A model generated the notes under the pieces. The model saw only the letters and a program-made list of their open reading frames with translations. It made no database searches and was not told the origin of the DNA. A program made the position numbers and the translations under genes. Source: Eubacterium sp. ER2 (lineage in GTDB: Bacteria; Bacillota; Clostridia; Lachnospirales; Lachnospiraceae). Taken from it: a DNA stretch of 57,123 bases. The DNA lies in NCBI RefSeq assembly GCF_000765215.1, contig NZ_JPJE01000041.1, positions 1 to 57,123 of the forward strand, read 5' to 3'. This document shows, piece after piece, positions 8,642 to 16,431 of this stretch; position 1 is the stretch's first letter; every line of letters starts with the position of its first letter.

Positions 8642-9958
8642 CTATTCCTTTCTCTTCCATCCGTCTTCTGTCAGACCCTCCTGGGCCAGCATAGTCTCCA
8701 GCACGGAGATATCTGAGCTGATATCCCAGGCCACGTCCTCAAAGAGGCTGTCCAGAAGCTTTTCAAATGCTGTGTTCAACGTGTCCAGTGTCTTCTCGAT
8801 CTCTTCCTTTGCCTGGCGGATGTTCTCCCCCGCCTCAGGCTGGGCGTCCAGCTGCTCATAGGCCTCCAGCAGCTTGACTGTGGTGGGCAGATAGTACTCC
8901 ATCAGCTTTTTGATGTCGTCCACCGCGTCGGGATCCGCCTCCACCCGGTCGAAAATGCGCCGCACCAGAAGCTCGATACGGTCGATCTTTCGGGAAATCT
9001 CCACACCGGGGATGGCATCATTGCACTCTCGGATCTTATCCACATACCATCTTCCCTTTGCGAGAACCCGCTGTACCTCCGGCGAATACCCGGCGTTCTC
9101 ACCGCCCTGTCCGGACTGCTGCCCGGCCGGCTGCTCCGCCTCCGCCTGCTGCTGTTCCCGGCGCAGCTGCTGGATCCTTCTGTACTCCTCATAGGCCGCG
9201 TCCGTCACCATGAGGCAGGCTCCCTGCTCGTCCAGATGTCCCTGGAGGAACCAGCGGTCCGCTATCATCCGACGCAGATCCTTTACGATCCTTTTGGGCT
9301 TCTCGCCGGTCCGCTGGGCAATGTCAGATATATTGCAGTAGGCCCGGCCCTGCAGCGCCTCCACATATCTGCGGAACCGTTTTGCCCGGCCTCTCATGCC
9401 CCTTCCCTTGCAAAACATCCAGACACCGGCGGCGGTCAGGCAGGCCAGCACAAAGAAAGCCCCCGCCTCAGCCCCTCCAAAGCCGGTCACAAGGACGTCC
9501 GCCACGCCGGCGATGACTGTGCACACGCAGGCAAAGGTAAAGAGAAATCCCACCGTGAGCAGCGCCGTCCCCGCCAGGGAGATGCCGCCCTTCCTTGCAA
9601 ACAGAACCGGCGGCTTTGCCCGCCTTTGCCTCATCTGTCCCATGGATCCGCCTTCAAAGGCTCCGTTCCCCTGGCCAGTCTGATATTCCTGATATCCCCC
9701 ATATCCCTGACCTTCCCAGGAGCCCTGGGGGCCGCCAAAGCCGCCCGGATCTCCAAAGCTGCCGGGATCGCCGGGTCCCATTCCCGGGCCAGGGCCGGGG
9801 CCTCCCGGCCTGCGGCGGATATTTTCCCGCAGATTAAAAATAGCCTCGTTGACTGTATTTGAAATTGTTTCGTTCAGCTTCTGAAAGTCCTGGGAGTCCA
9901 CTGCATCCTGCACGATATCCCGGATGTCCCGGCCCCATCTTTCCCAATCCTGGTTCAC
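8642..9958 (-). CDS. XpaC-like 5-bromo-4-chloroindolyl phosphate hydrolysis family protein
   Basis: 438-residue protein with an N-terminal helical segment, a Gly/Pro-rich low-complexity stretch (about residues 50-110), two membrane helices (about residues 120-180), then a small helix-rich domain and a C-terminal XpaC-type coiled-coil region (VDKIRECNDAIPGVEISRKIDRIE onward in shorter pieces). The start is a GTG at 9958 placed six bases after AGGAGG; the upstream ATG of the same frame has no ribosome site. It is the first gene of a two-gene operon with the TelA-like gene and has its own consensus promoter. The biochemical function of the family is not established. Confidence 0.82.
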   Translation of the reverse strand: MNQDWERWGRDIRDIVQDAVDSQDFQKLNETISNTVNEAIFNLRENIRRRPGGPGPGPGMGPGDPGSFGDPGGFGGPQGSWEGQGYGGYQEYQTGQGNGAFEGGSMGQMRQRRAKPPVLFARKGGISLAGTALLTVGFLFTFACVCTVIAGVADVLVTGFGGAEAGAFFVLACLTAAGVWMFCKGRGMRGRAKRFRRYVEALQGRAYCNISDIAQRTGEKPKRIVKDLRRMIADRWFLQGHLDEQGACLMVTDAAYEEYRRIQQLRREQQQAEAEQPAGQQSGQGGENAGYSPEVQRVLAKGRWYVDKIRECNDAIPGVEISRKIDRIELLVRRIFDRVEADPDAVDDIKKLMEYYLPTTVKLLEAYEQLDAQPEAGENIRQAKEEIEKTLDTLNTAFEKLLDSLFEDVAWDISSDISVLETMLAQEGLTEDGWKRKE

Positions 9959-10046
9959 CTGTATCCTCCTGTTCTTCCCGCGCAGGAAAAGAGCCTCAGC
10001 AGCCTTTTCCGGGAAGATCATCCTCTTAATTTTACGCTATGTGAAA

Positions 10047-10075
10047 ATTATATAGCATACAGGCAAAAACTGCAA
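10047..10075 (-). promoter_or_regulatory. Sigma-A promoter of the xpaC-telA operon
   Basis: On the minus strand TTGCAG (10075-10070), a 17-base spacer and a perfect TATAAT (10052-10047). It lies about 90 bases upstream of the GTG start. Confidence 0.75.
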
Positions 10076-10105
10076 TCTCAACCTCTCCCGGATATGCTCC
10101 GGATG

Positions 10106-10114
10106 TGCTATACT
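10106..10114 (+). promoter_or_regulatory. Extended -10 promoter of the DUF1847/pentapeptide operon
   Basis: TG-C-TATACT forms an extended -10 element on the plus strand. No good -35 box is visible, which fits an extended -10 promoter. The start codon is about 90 bases downstream. Confidence 0.45.
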
Positions 10115-10205
10115 GTGATCATACAGACACAGAAGCATCCTGCATACAGAGACATGCAATGAAAAGCACCGCTCAAAGATGCAGAGCAAAAAGGAGTGAG
10201 CTACT

Positions 10206-10856
10206 ATGAAGAAAGAGTTGTCCTGCATTGACTGCGCAGTGAAGAACTGTCAGACAGGGGACAAAACATATCCTGATTTCTGCGTGACCACCCACATGAA
10301 CCCGGAGACACTCGGGGAGGCGCTGGACTGCTATGGCCAGGCAGAAAATCACAAAGTAACCCTGGCCTCCGCCAACGTGGAGTGTGAGCACTACTGCCAG
10401 TACACCCGGGTGGAGGAGATCATGGATTTTGCCCGGAAGATCGGAGCCAAAAAGCTGGGCATCGCCACCTGCGTGGGCCTTCTGTCCGAGAGCCGCACCC
10501 TGGCCGCCATTTTCCGAAAGCACGGCTTCCAGGTGTACGGCGTCTGCTGCAAGGTGGGCGCTGTGCCCAAGGTGGAGCTTGGCATTGACGAAAAGTGCAA
10601 CGCCGTGGGGAAGACCGCCTGCAATCCCATCCTCCAGGCAAAGCTTTTGAATGAGGCCGGGACAGACCTGAATGTGGTGGTAGGACTCTGCGTGGGCCAC
10701 GACAGCCTCTTCTACAAATATTCGGAAGCCCTGACCACCACAGCGGTGACAAAGGACCGGGTGCTGGGACACAACCCGGTGGCCGCTCTCTACACCGCAA
10801 AATCCTATTATTCCAGGCTTTTCCAGGAGGAAGAGAAGGAAGGTGAGAACGCATGA
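10206..10856 (+). CDS. DUF1847 cysteine-rich putative metal-binding protein
   Basis: 216 residues. The N-terminus carries a cysteine cluster (C7, C10, C15, then C26), and further cysteines follow in VECEHYC, ATCVG, VCCKVG and TACNP, the distribution typical of DUF1847 proteins, which are thought to bind metal. The segment GLCVGHDSLFYKYSEA is characteristic of the family. Function unknown. Good ribosome site (AAGGAG) before the ATG. Its TGA overlaps the ATG of the pentapeptide gene (ATGA), so the two are coupled. Confidence 0.85.
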   Translation: MKKELSCIDCAVKNCQTGDKTYPDFCVTTHMNPETLGEALDCYGQAENHKVTLASANVECEHYCQYTRVEEIMDFARKIGAKKLGIATCVGLLSESRTLAAIFRKHGFQVYGVCCKVGAVPKVELGIDEKCNAVGKTACNPILQAKLLNEAGTDLNVVVGLCVGHDSLFYKYSEALTTTAVTKDRVLGHNPVAALYTAKSYYSRLFQEEEKEGENA

Positions 10857-11554
10857 TCACACTGACAACAGAGACTCTGAGAGAAAAATTAAAAGAGCGA
10901 AAAGAGGGAGAGCTTTTGAACCTGCAGGACATGGAGCTGTCCGACGCGGATCTGTCGGGCTGGGATCTGTCCTGGGTGGACTTCTCCCTGACCAGCTTCC
11001 ACCACGTCTCCTTTGACCATGCGGACATGCACAGCTGCGCCGTGGAGAACGCCCTCTTTGACGACTGCAGCTTCCGGGGCACCAATTTCCGCCAGGCCAA
11101 TTTAAAGGGCGCCGCCATGCGGTACGACGACCTGTCCGGGGCAGACATCTCCGGAGCCAATCTGTTCAGCGCCGTGCTGGAGCACGCCAACCTGGACGGC
11201 ATCATCTCTGACGAGAACACAAAATTCTTCCGCCTCTACTGTCCGGAGAAGGGGGCCTTCCTTGGCTACAAGAAGTGCTTCAACAACCGACTCGTCCAGC
11301 TCCTCATCCCGGCTGACGCCAAGCGCACCTCCGCCACCATGAACTCCTGCCGGTGCAGCAAGGCAAAGGTGCTCTCCATCAAGAGCTTTGATTACAAGGA
11401 GGAGTACGACGAGGCCTGGTCCCTTGTGGATGAGAACTTTGTCTACCGGAAGGGTCAGTGGGTGGAGGTGCCGGACTTTAACGAGGACCGGTGGATGGAC
11501 TCCACCACAGGGATCCATTTCTGGATGACAAGAGAAGAAGCGAAGGCATACTGA
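10853..11554 (+). CDS. Pentapeptide-repeat protein with DUF5758-like C-terminus
   Basis: 233 residues. From about residue 25 to 125 the sequence follows the A(D/N)LxX five-residue period (for example LSDADLSGWDLSW, FRQANLKGAAM, ISGANLFSAV, LEHANLDG), predicting a right-handed quadrilateral beta-helix. The C-terminal 100 residues (LVQLLIPADAKRTSATMNSCRCSKAKVL in pieces) resemble the domain found after pentapeptide repeats in many Firmicute proteins. Function unknown; not obviously a gyrase-protection Qnr protein. Coupled to the DUF1847 gene. Confidence 0.88.
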   Translation: MITLTTETLREKLKERKEGELLNLQDMELSDADLSGWDLSWVDFSLTSFHHVSFDHADMHSCAVENALFDDCSFRGTNFRQANLKGAAMRYDDLSGADISGANLFSAVLEHANLDGIISDENTKFFRLYCPEKGAFLGYKKCFNNRLVQLLIPADAKRTSATMNSCRCSKAKVLSIKSFDYKEEYDEAWSLVDENFVYRKGQWVEVPDFNEDRWMDSTTGIHFWMTREEAKAY

Positions 11555-11575
11555 TGTGCCTTCGCTTCTTTCATA
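11537..11575 (+). terminator. Terminator overlapping the pentapeptide gene stop
   Basis: A perfect 12-bp stem GAAGCGAAGGCA/TGCCTTCGCTTC with an 8-base loop contains the stop codon in its loop and is followed by TTTCATATTT. It probably serves the plus-strand operon and may also stop minus-strand transcripts after the SGNH gene. Confidence 0.7.
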
Positions 11576-11583
11576 TTTGGTTC

Positions 11584-12228
11584 TCAACTAAAAATCCTTG
11601 CCCTGTCCACCTCTCTGATCCATGTCCGGGCAACCACCCCCGCTCCCTCCCAGGTCAGATGGATACCGTCCGGTGTGATCCCGTCATAGCCAGCCCTCTG
11701 TGCCTCCCGGTTCAGCAGGTCATGAAGAGGGAGGAAAAGGGCATGGCGCTCCCCTGCGATCCTTCGCTCCGTCTCCTCAATTTCCCGAATGATCGGTATC
11801 CATCTGCTGTACTCCAAAGGCTGTGGAAAGATAAAGGGGCCCATACAGACAAGACGGGCCTCTGTTTTCTCCTGTATCCGTCCCAGCAGGCACCGGTAAT
11901 TTTCCGCAAAGCCGGTCGCCTCCAGCGTTCTCCCTGTATTCATACACACGGCCGCGTCATTGCTCCCTATGAGAATGCTGACCACGTCCGGTTTGTAGCT
12001 CAGGCAGTCATAGTCCAGCATCCGCAGAAGCCCCTGCACGGTAAAGCCGTCATGTCCTCCATTGCGGATGTTTGTTTTCCCGGGCATCTTTGTCTCAAGG
12101 AGATCAGCAATCTGCCGGACATACCCGTTGCCCAGACTGGGCTCTCCCTCTCTTTTTGGAGAAAAATTGTGATCAGCGTCTGTGATGCTGTCGCCAAGAA
12201 AAATCATTGTTCTCTTACTGATATTCAT
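11584..12228 (-). CDS. SGNH/GDSL-family hydrolase
   Basis: 214-residue esterase/lipase-fold protein without signal peptide, so cytoplasmic. The four SGNH blocks are visible: GDSITDAD near residue 12 (catalytic Ser), NGGHDG near residue 56 (oxyanion Gly), GSND near residue 88 (Asn) and DGIHLT near residue 185 (Asp/His). Substrate unknown; relatives deacylate sugars or lipids. It is the last gene of a four-gene minus-strand operon, 12 bases after the upstream gene, with a weak AGAGAG ribosome site. A second, internally deleted paralogue lies at 37316-37762. Confidence 0.85.
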   Translation of the reverse strand: MNISKRTMIFLGDSITDADHNFSPKREGEPSLGNGYVRQIADLLETKMPGKTNIRNGGHDGFTVQGLLRMLDYDCLSYKPDVVSILIGSNDAAVCMNTGRTLEATGFAENYRCLLGRIQEKTEARLVCMGPFIFPQPLEYSRWIPIIREIEETERRIAGERHALFLPLHDLLNREAQRAGYDGITPDGIHLTWEGAGVVARTWIREVDRARIFS

Positions 12229-12240
12229 CTCTCTTATAAT

Positions 12241-12855
12241 CTAATTGTTCTCGGAAAGTCTTCGCAGTATCAGTCCGGCCCTAATCTGTTCAAAATTCCG
12301 GTCTGTTTTCTCGGCAATATAGCTGCTTAGTTTTCTGGTTATACGTATGTTCGTATAAACCGCTTCTTCTATAGCCTTTTTCTGAAGATTTCCCTCAACG
12401 GTAAACTCTGCAAGAGAAGCTACTACGTTGACAACACTGGCAAAAGTCTGCTCTGCGTCAAAGCCAAAATCTGCATATTTCTCATATATCGCCGGATTAA
12501 ACCGCACAATCTTCTCTTCAAAAATCAGATCCGCCAGCTTTTTCGCGCTGTCAAAATCTTTTACCTCCAGCGTTCTGAGCGGTTCGGCCGCATAGAACCC
12601 TGTCAGATATTGGTCGATATACTCCCTCAGCTCATCCGCAAGCAGATCATTGGCAATACGCTTTTTTACAGCTCCCAGCTCATCGCTTTTTCCCGCGATA
12701 ACCGCCTCTCTGTATGCCTCCACAAAATCCTGGAAGCATGCTCTTTCGTCAGGGGAAAGCTCCTCATCGCTTTTCATACATGTGGAAAGCCTTTTCTGCC
12801 ACTCTTCGCCATTTTTGTCAATAAACTCCTGCAGACATTCTAAACTGCTTCTCAT
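12241..12855 (-). CDS. Unknown helical protein, third gene of the nitrilase-like operon
   Basis: 204 residues, charged and predicted almost entirely alpha-helical, with no membrane segment and no motif I recognise. The ATG at 12855 follows GGAGAGG and overlaps the end of the winged-helix gene by about 38 bases, implying tight coupling. Like its two upstream partners it is more AT-rich than the neighbouring clpC and kinase genes, which suggests acquisition as a unit. It may be a partner subunit of the winged-helix protein. Confidence 0.7.
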   Translation of the reverse strand: MRSSLECLQEFIDKNGEEWQKRLSTCMKSDEELSPDERACFQDFVEAYREAVIAGKSDELGAVKKRIANDLLADELREYIDQYLTGFYAAEPLRTLEVKDFDSAKKLADLIFEEKIVRFNPAIYEKYADFGFDAEQTFASVVNVVASLAEFTVEGNLQKKAIEEAVYTNIRITRKLSSYIAEKTDRNFEQIRAGLILRRLSENN

Positions 12856-13699
12856 ACTTGTTCCTCTCCTTAATCCTGCTATTCCCTGGTTGTTTAAAAA
12901 CGACCAACTGACTCCAGACTCCTGCTGTCTGTTCCTTTCTTTCCGTAGTAATCTTCTCCTCTGTATTACGCGTCTTCCTGTACTCAGTCAAAAGGTTATG
13001 GTACATTGCACACCGCCTTTTCATCTGGAAAAACTGTTCCAGGGCGGATCCCATTTCAAACGTCGCGTCGCAGAACAGACTGCTCTGCTCTCTCTTTTTC
13101 TCGTCTTCAAACCTTTTCACGTATATAAGTGTATTAAAACGAGGCTCTCTTTCCTCTTCCTGTGTAAGTATGCCATGTTTGTACACGTATCGATAAGCCT
13201 GGGCCGTCAGGGAGTACAGCGTATATTTTCCTGCCTTTTCCACATTTACGGTCTTTACACCAGTCTCATTCATCCTCTTTATGACCGCATTGAGAGCGCT
13301 GTTGGATATCCCCAGATATATGGCAAGATCGCGGTGAAATACAGTCCCTCTTTCTCCCAGACATTTGAAAATTTTATTTTTATATTTTGTCTTTATACGT
13401 TCGATTTCTTTGTCTGTCGCAGCCTTTCCAGCGTATGACCGCATTGTTTCCAACAGTGCATATGTGTATCCTACATCAAAGCACTTCTCCTTTGCTCCAT
13501 CATAGTCAGGCAGCGTCTCCAGATAGCCCTGGCCGGAATATTTACTGCTTTTTACTTCCACATAAAGCTCTTCCAGCTTCTCTATATCCGCATCGACCAT
13601 CAGGTCAACCGCTTCCGTCAAAAGACTTTTCATTTTAACGTGGATATCGCTAGGGGCATCTACAAAAAAATTAATTCTCCGCTTTTCCTTTTCTTTCAT
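12818..13699 (-). CDS. Winged-helix-domain protein, likely regulator of its operon
   Basis: About 293 residues from the ATG at 13699, which has a strong GGGAGGTG site; an open extension of 22 codons is discarded. A MarR/GntR-like winged-helix segment is visible around residues 105-185 (VFHRDLAIYLGISNSALNAV, then RMNETGVKTVNVEKAGKYTLY). The N-terminal 100 residues are helical and the C-terminus is highly charged. Its start overlaps the stop of the nitrilase-like gene as ATGA. It could read DNA, for instance the inverted repeats at the operon promoter, but no ligand or target is known. Confidence 0.65.
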   Translation of the reverse strand: MKEKEKRRINFFVDAPSDIHVKMKSLLTEAVDLMVDADIEKLEELYVEVKSSKYSGQGYLETLPDYDGAKEKCFDVGYTYALLETMRSYAGKAATDKEIERIKTKYKNKIFKCLGERGTVFHRDLAIYLGISNSALNAVIKRMNETGVKTVNVEKAGKYTLYSLTAQAYRYVYKHGILTQEEEREPRFNTLIYVKRFEDEKKREQSSLFCDATFEMGSALEQFFQMKRRCAMYHNLLTEYRKTRNTEEKITTERKEQTAGVWSQLVVFKQPGNSRIKERNKYEKQFRMSAGVY

Positions 13700-15114
13700 G
13701 ATACACCTCCCATCCTGTACACATCGTACATTTTGCTCTGCACCCGGAAAGTCTTTTCCTCGCATGTAATGACAATTTCAAAAAAACACCCGCTCTCCCG
13801 GCACTTTCCGCTGCATTCCCGCCTGATCCTATGCAGCGTCTCGCCCTCCGGTCCTCCATCAGGGATCTGCACCATACCAACTACGTCCGAGACATTCCCG
13901 CTTCTGGATACATATCTGGCAGAACAGGTATTTACCCATACTCCCATCATCATAGCCGCAATCCCCTTCATGAGAGTCTTCTCAAACGCACCGATCCCCG
14001 GCGAATAGGAAGGGCATAAAATAGTATCTGCCCTGCCGACACGGCAGAGAACATCATAGCATGCAGGATCTACCAGTTCTGCGCAGACAGGGAAAGCCAC
14101 ATTTCCCAGCTCCCGCGTCACCAGGATGTTCAATACATTCGTATAGTTTAGCTTTTCTCTCTTTAATATACCAGTGTCTTCCTGCAGAATAAACGGGGTT
14201 CCCTTTTTTGTCCTGAGTACCTCCAGACCTCCCGGTCCCAGCACTGTCAGAATATTATCACCATTTTCGCAGTATGTGGGCAGAAGCACAAAAGTACAGT
14301 ATTCCGGATGGAAACGCATGGTCTCCTTTATTTTTTCCTCCACCTTTGCCGTCCCCACTGCCTCCGGGAAAATAATGATGCTGTATTCTCCTGTGAAAAG
14401 AGTGGCGAAAATGCGCTGAATCCGTTCCTCCACCTTTTCTTCATCCTCCACCCCTTCTACACAGAGCACTGTTCCCTCTTCCAGTTCTTCTTCCCTGGTT
14501 TTCAAAGTCAGGGAATCGTGTACAGGAGTAATGGCAATCTTCAAGGACCAGCCTTGTTCAGCTCTGCGCAGAAGTCCTGTATCATTCCAGTAATGCATGG
14601 CAATTTCAAAAGGAGATTCATCCTCCGCCCTTATCATAATATGATTGGCAAACTCCGTATTCAGAAGATATTCCCGATTTCTCTCAGACTTTCCAGTGTC
14701 CCATTCCGGTGCAAAATAGGGGTAAATACTGATCCCGGTCTCCCTGTAATTTCTGTTCAGCGGCTTCAGTCTGGTCACCATCCCCTCGCATATCAGCTCT
14801 GTACACGCCGAAAGCTGCTTCTCTATCCGGACTGCCAGCAGATAAATTTCATTCATCATCTGCTCATCCGGTTCCTCAGCCTGTTCTAAGAAATGGTTGA
14901 TCTGACAGACCGCCTGATCGTCTAATGCATATTGCTCAAGCGATGACTTTAGAATGATATCCACGTATTTTTGATATTCTTTTATCGCTTTTTCTACTTT
15001 ATTATAGCCTGCGGTTTTCCATTTTATAGCACACTTCCGCTCCTGTTCTTTGGGAAGCATGGAACACAATACAGCTAAAAAATCGTAAGCTGTGTCCCCC
15101 TGATTCAATTTCAA
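13696..15114 (-). CDS. Protein with C-terminal nitrilase-like (carbon-nitrogen hydrolase) domain
   Basis: About 472 residues. The N-terminal half (to about residue 200) is helical and unrecognised. The C-terminal half looks like a carbon-nitrogen hydrolase: Glu in IIIFPEAVG (about residue 259 counted from the TTG at 15138), a Lys in ILKREKL (about 326-329), and Cys in AFPVCAELVDP (about 352), the E-K-C order of that superfamily, followed by LCPSYSPGIGAFEK and a WVNTCSARY strand. The start is uncertain: the open frame begins at a TTG at 15138, upstream of the predicted transcription start. The TTG at 15114, eight bases after AAAGGGG, fits better; a GTG at 15120 is also possible. Nitrilase-like domains occur fused to some defence reverse transcriptases, but no reverse transcriptase is present. 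The domain call is by eye. Confidence 0.6.
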   Translation of the reverse strand: MKLNQGDTAYDFLAVLCSMLPKEQERKCAIKWKTAGYNKVEKAIKEYQKYVDIILKSSLEQYALDDQAVCQINHFLEQAEEPDEQMMNEIYLLAVRIEKQLSACTELICEGMVTRLKPLNRNYRETGISIYPYFAPEWDTGKSERNREYLLNTEFANHIMIRAEDESPFEIAMHYWNDTGLLRRAEQGWSLKIAITPVHDSLTLKTREEELEEGTVLCVEGVEDEEKVEERIQRIFATLFTGEYSIIIFPEAVGTAKVEEKIKETMRFHPEYCTFVLLPTYCENGDNILTVLGPGGLEVLRTKKGTPFILQEDTGILKREKLNYTNVLNILVTRELGNVAFPVCAELVDPACYDVLCRVGRADTILCPSYSPGIGAFEKTLMKGIAAMMMGVWVNTCSARYVSRSGNVSDVVGMVQIPDGGPEGETLHRIRRECSGKCRESGCFFEIVITCEEKTFRVQSKMYDVYRMGGVS

Positions 15115-15179
15115 AAACACCGCCCCTTTCTGGTACAAAAATTATACATCAAATCGGGCGGTGTTTCAACAATATTGTT
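15115..15179 (-). promoter_or_regulatory. Promoter with long inverted repeat controlling the nitrilase-like operon
   Basis: Minus-strand TTGAAA (15169-15164), 17 bases, TATAAT (15146-15141). Perfect 11-base arms AAACACCGCCC (15115-15125) and GGGCGGTGTTT (15156-15166) bracket the -10 box; one arm overlaps the -35 box and the other the ribosome site. The arm centres are 41 bases apart, close to four helical turns. A separate perfect palindrome AACAATATTGTT (15168-15179) lies just upstream. This looks like an autoregulated promoter. Confidence 0.7.
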
Positions 15180-15195
15180 CATTTATTGTTCACTT

Positions 15196-16428
15196 TTACT
15201 CTTCGATCTCCATCGGCTCTTCCCATATCACTTCCCGGTTCCGCACGATCCTCTCCGGGTTCTCATCCAAAAGCAGCCGGGGACAATAGGCGCCGTAGCG
15301 CTCTGCCAGCCGCTCCCGCAGCCAGGTCATGTCCGGGGTGCGCATCCCCGGTCTGTGGGCATCTGAGGCCACTGCAGCCGCCAGCCGGTGCCTCAGGAGA
15401 AGATCCGCCGTCCGCTGGATGGAACGCCCAAACCTGCCAAGGACGCTGCCCTTATTTACCTGGATCACCGCTCCCATGCGGTACCACTCGTAGACATGCT
15501 GAGGGTGCTGCACAACACATCTGTACCGCTCCGGATGGGCGATCACAGGCACAAACCCGTTCTCCCTTAAGTGCTCCACCGTCCGGTAGACAAGAGACGG
15601 AGAGCAGCGGAAGGGAAATTCCACCAGAGGATAGCGGGTTCCGTTCAGTGTCAGCAGGCTCTCCTCCCGGAGCGCTCCGGCCAGCTCCTCCACACGTGTC
15701 TCCTCCGCCATGATCTCCATGCCCGCAAGAAGCTGGAGGGAGATCCTGTCCTCCTCCAGCCTCTCATTGATCTCTTTTGTCATCTGCCGGATGCGCCGGG
15801 CAAGTCCGGGCTCCTCCCGCAGCCGGGACATGCTGCAGTGGGGCATGGCCACAGTCAGGTATTTCTTGACCTGCTCCATGCCGTCAGAGGAGGTCAGCGT
15901 ATAGGCCACCTGATAGGTGCCCGGCACCGAGGTATCCAGCACCGTTCCCACCTGCACATCGCCCTGCCGGTCCGTGCCGTCGCTGTCCCGGGCGGACAGG
16001 ATATAACTGTACGGGTCAAATGCCTCCCCCACAGGGATGGTCACAGAGATAGCCGACAGCTCCAGCTCCGGGTGCTCCACCTCGCCGGATATGACCGCGC
16101 TCACCATCGCCTCCGCCATGTCCCCGTACCCGTTGGATACTCTAAACAATATAGTATAATTTTCACCTGAAAGCCAGGTTCTTTTGCATGTGACATTTTC
16201 CGTAATGTCCAGGCCAAACCCGTCCCCTGCCCTCAGACGCCCGTCCTCCTGCAGGATACCGATCAGATCCGGCAGCTCCTCCGGCTCCAGCAGGATGGCC
16301 GCCTTGCCAAGGCTCTTTACCTCCGCCTTATCCTCGGGAACCCGCCCTCTGTAAAATGCCAGAAGGAACAGAGCCGCCAGCAGAGCCAGGGCCGCCAGAC
16401 CTACTATGTGCCGCGCATACCTTCTCAT
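15196..16428 (-). CDS. Chimeric protein: membrane-anchored Ig-like domain fused to a truncated CpsB-type PHP phosphatase
   Basis: 410 residues with a good AGGAGGTG site. Residues 1-193 resemble the Ig-like anchors of the modules: a signal-anchor helix (about 8-26) and two beta-rich domains, the last ending KKYLTV. From about residue 194 the sequence becomes the C-terminal two thirds of a CpsB/CapC phosphotyrosine phosphatase (AMPHCSM, then AGMEIMAEET, VIAHPERYR, QVNKGSVLGRFG, VASDAHRPG). The N-terminal part of the phosphatase, with the metal-binding HxH and DDG motifs seen in the paralogue at 37870-38601, is absent. Topology would also place the catalytic part outside the cell, whereas CpsB acts in the cytoplasm. 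It is therefore probably inactive as a phosphatase. It occupies the phosphatase position of module 1, four bases after the second kinase. Confidence 0.8.
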   Translation of the reverse strand: MRRYARHIVGLAALALLAALFLLAFYRGRVPEDKAEVKSLGKAAILLEPEELPDLIGILQEDGRLRAGDGFGLDITENVTCKRTWLSGENYTILFRVSNGYGDMAEAMVSAVISGEVEHPELELSAISVTIPVGEAFDPYSYILSARDSDGTDRQGDVQVGTVLDTSVPGTYQVAYTLTSSDGMEQVKKYLTVAMPHCSMSRLREEPGLARRIRQMTKEINERLEEDRISLQLLAGMEIMAEETRVEELAGALREESLLTLNGTRYPLVEFPFRCSPSLVYRTVEHLRENGFVPVIAHPERYRCVVQHPQHVYEWYRMGAVIQVNKGSVLGRFGRSIQRTADLLLRHRLAAAVASDAHRPGMRTPDMTWLRERLAERYGAYCPRLLLDENPERIVRNREVIWEEPMEIEE

Positions 16429-16431
16429 CTG

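Noticed and set aside
11584-15138. Defence reverse transcriptase (DRT-type) system
   Set aside because: Only a nitrilase-like domain is present; no reverse transcriptase motif such as YxDD was found.
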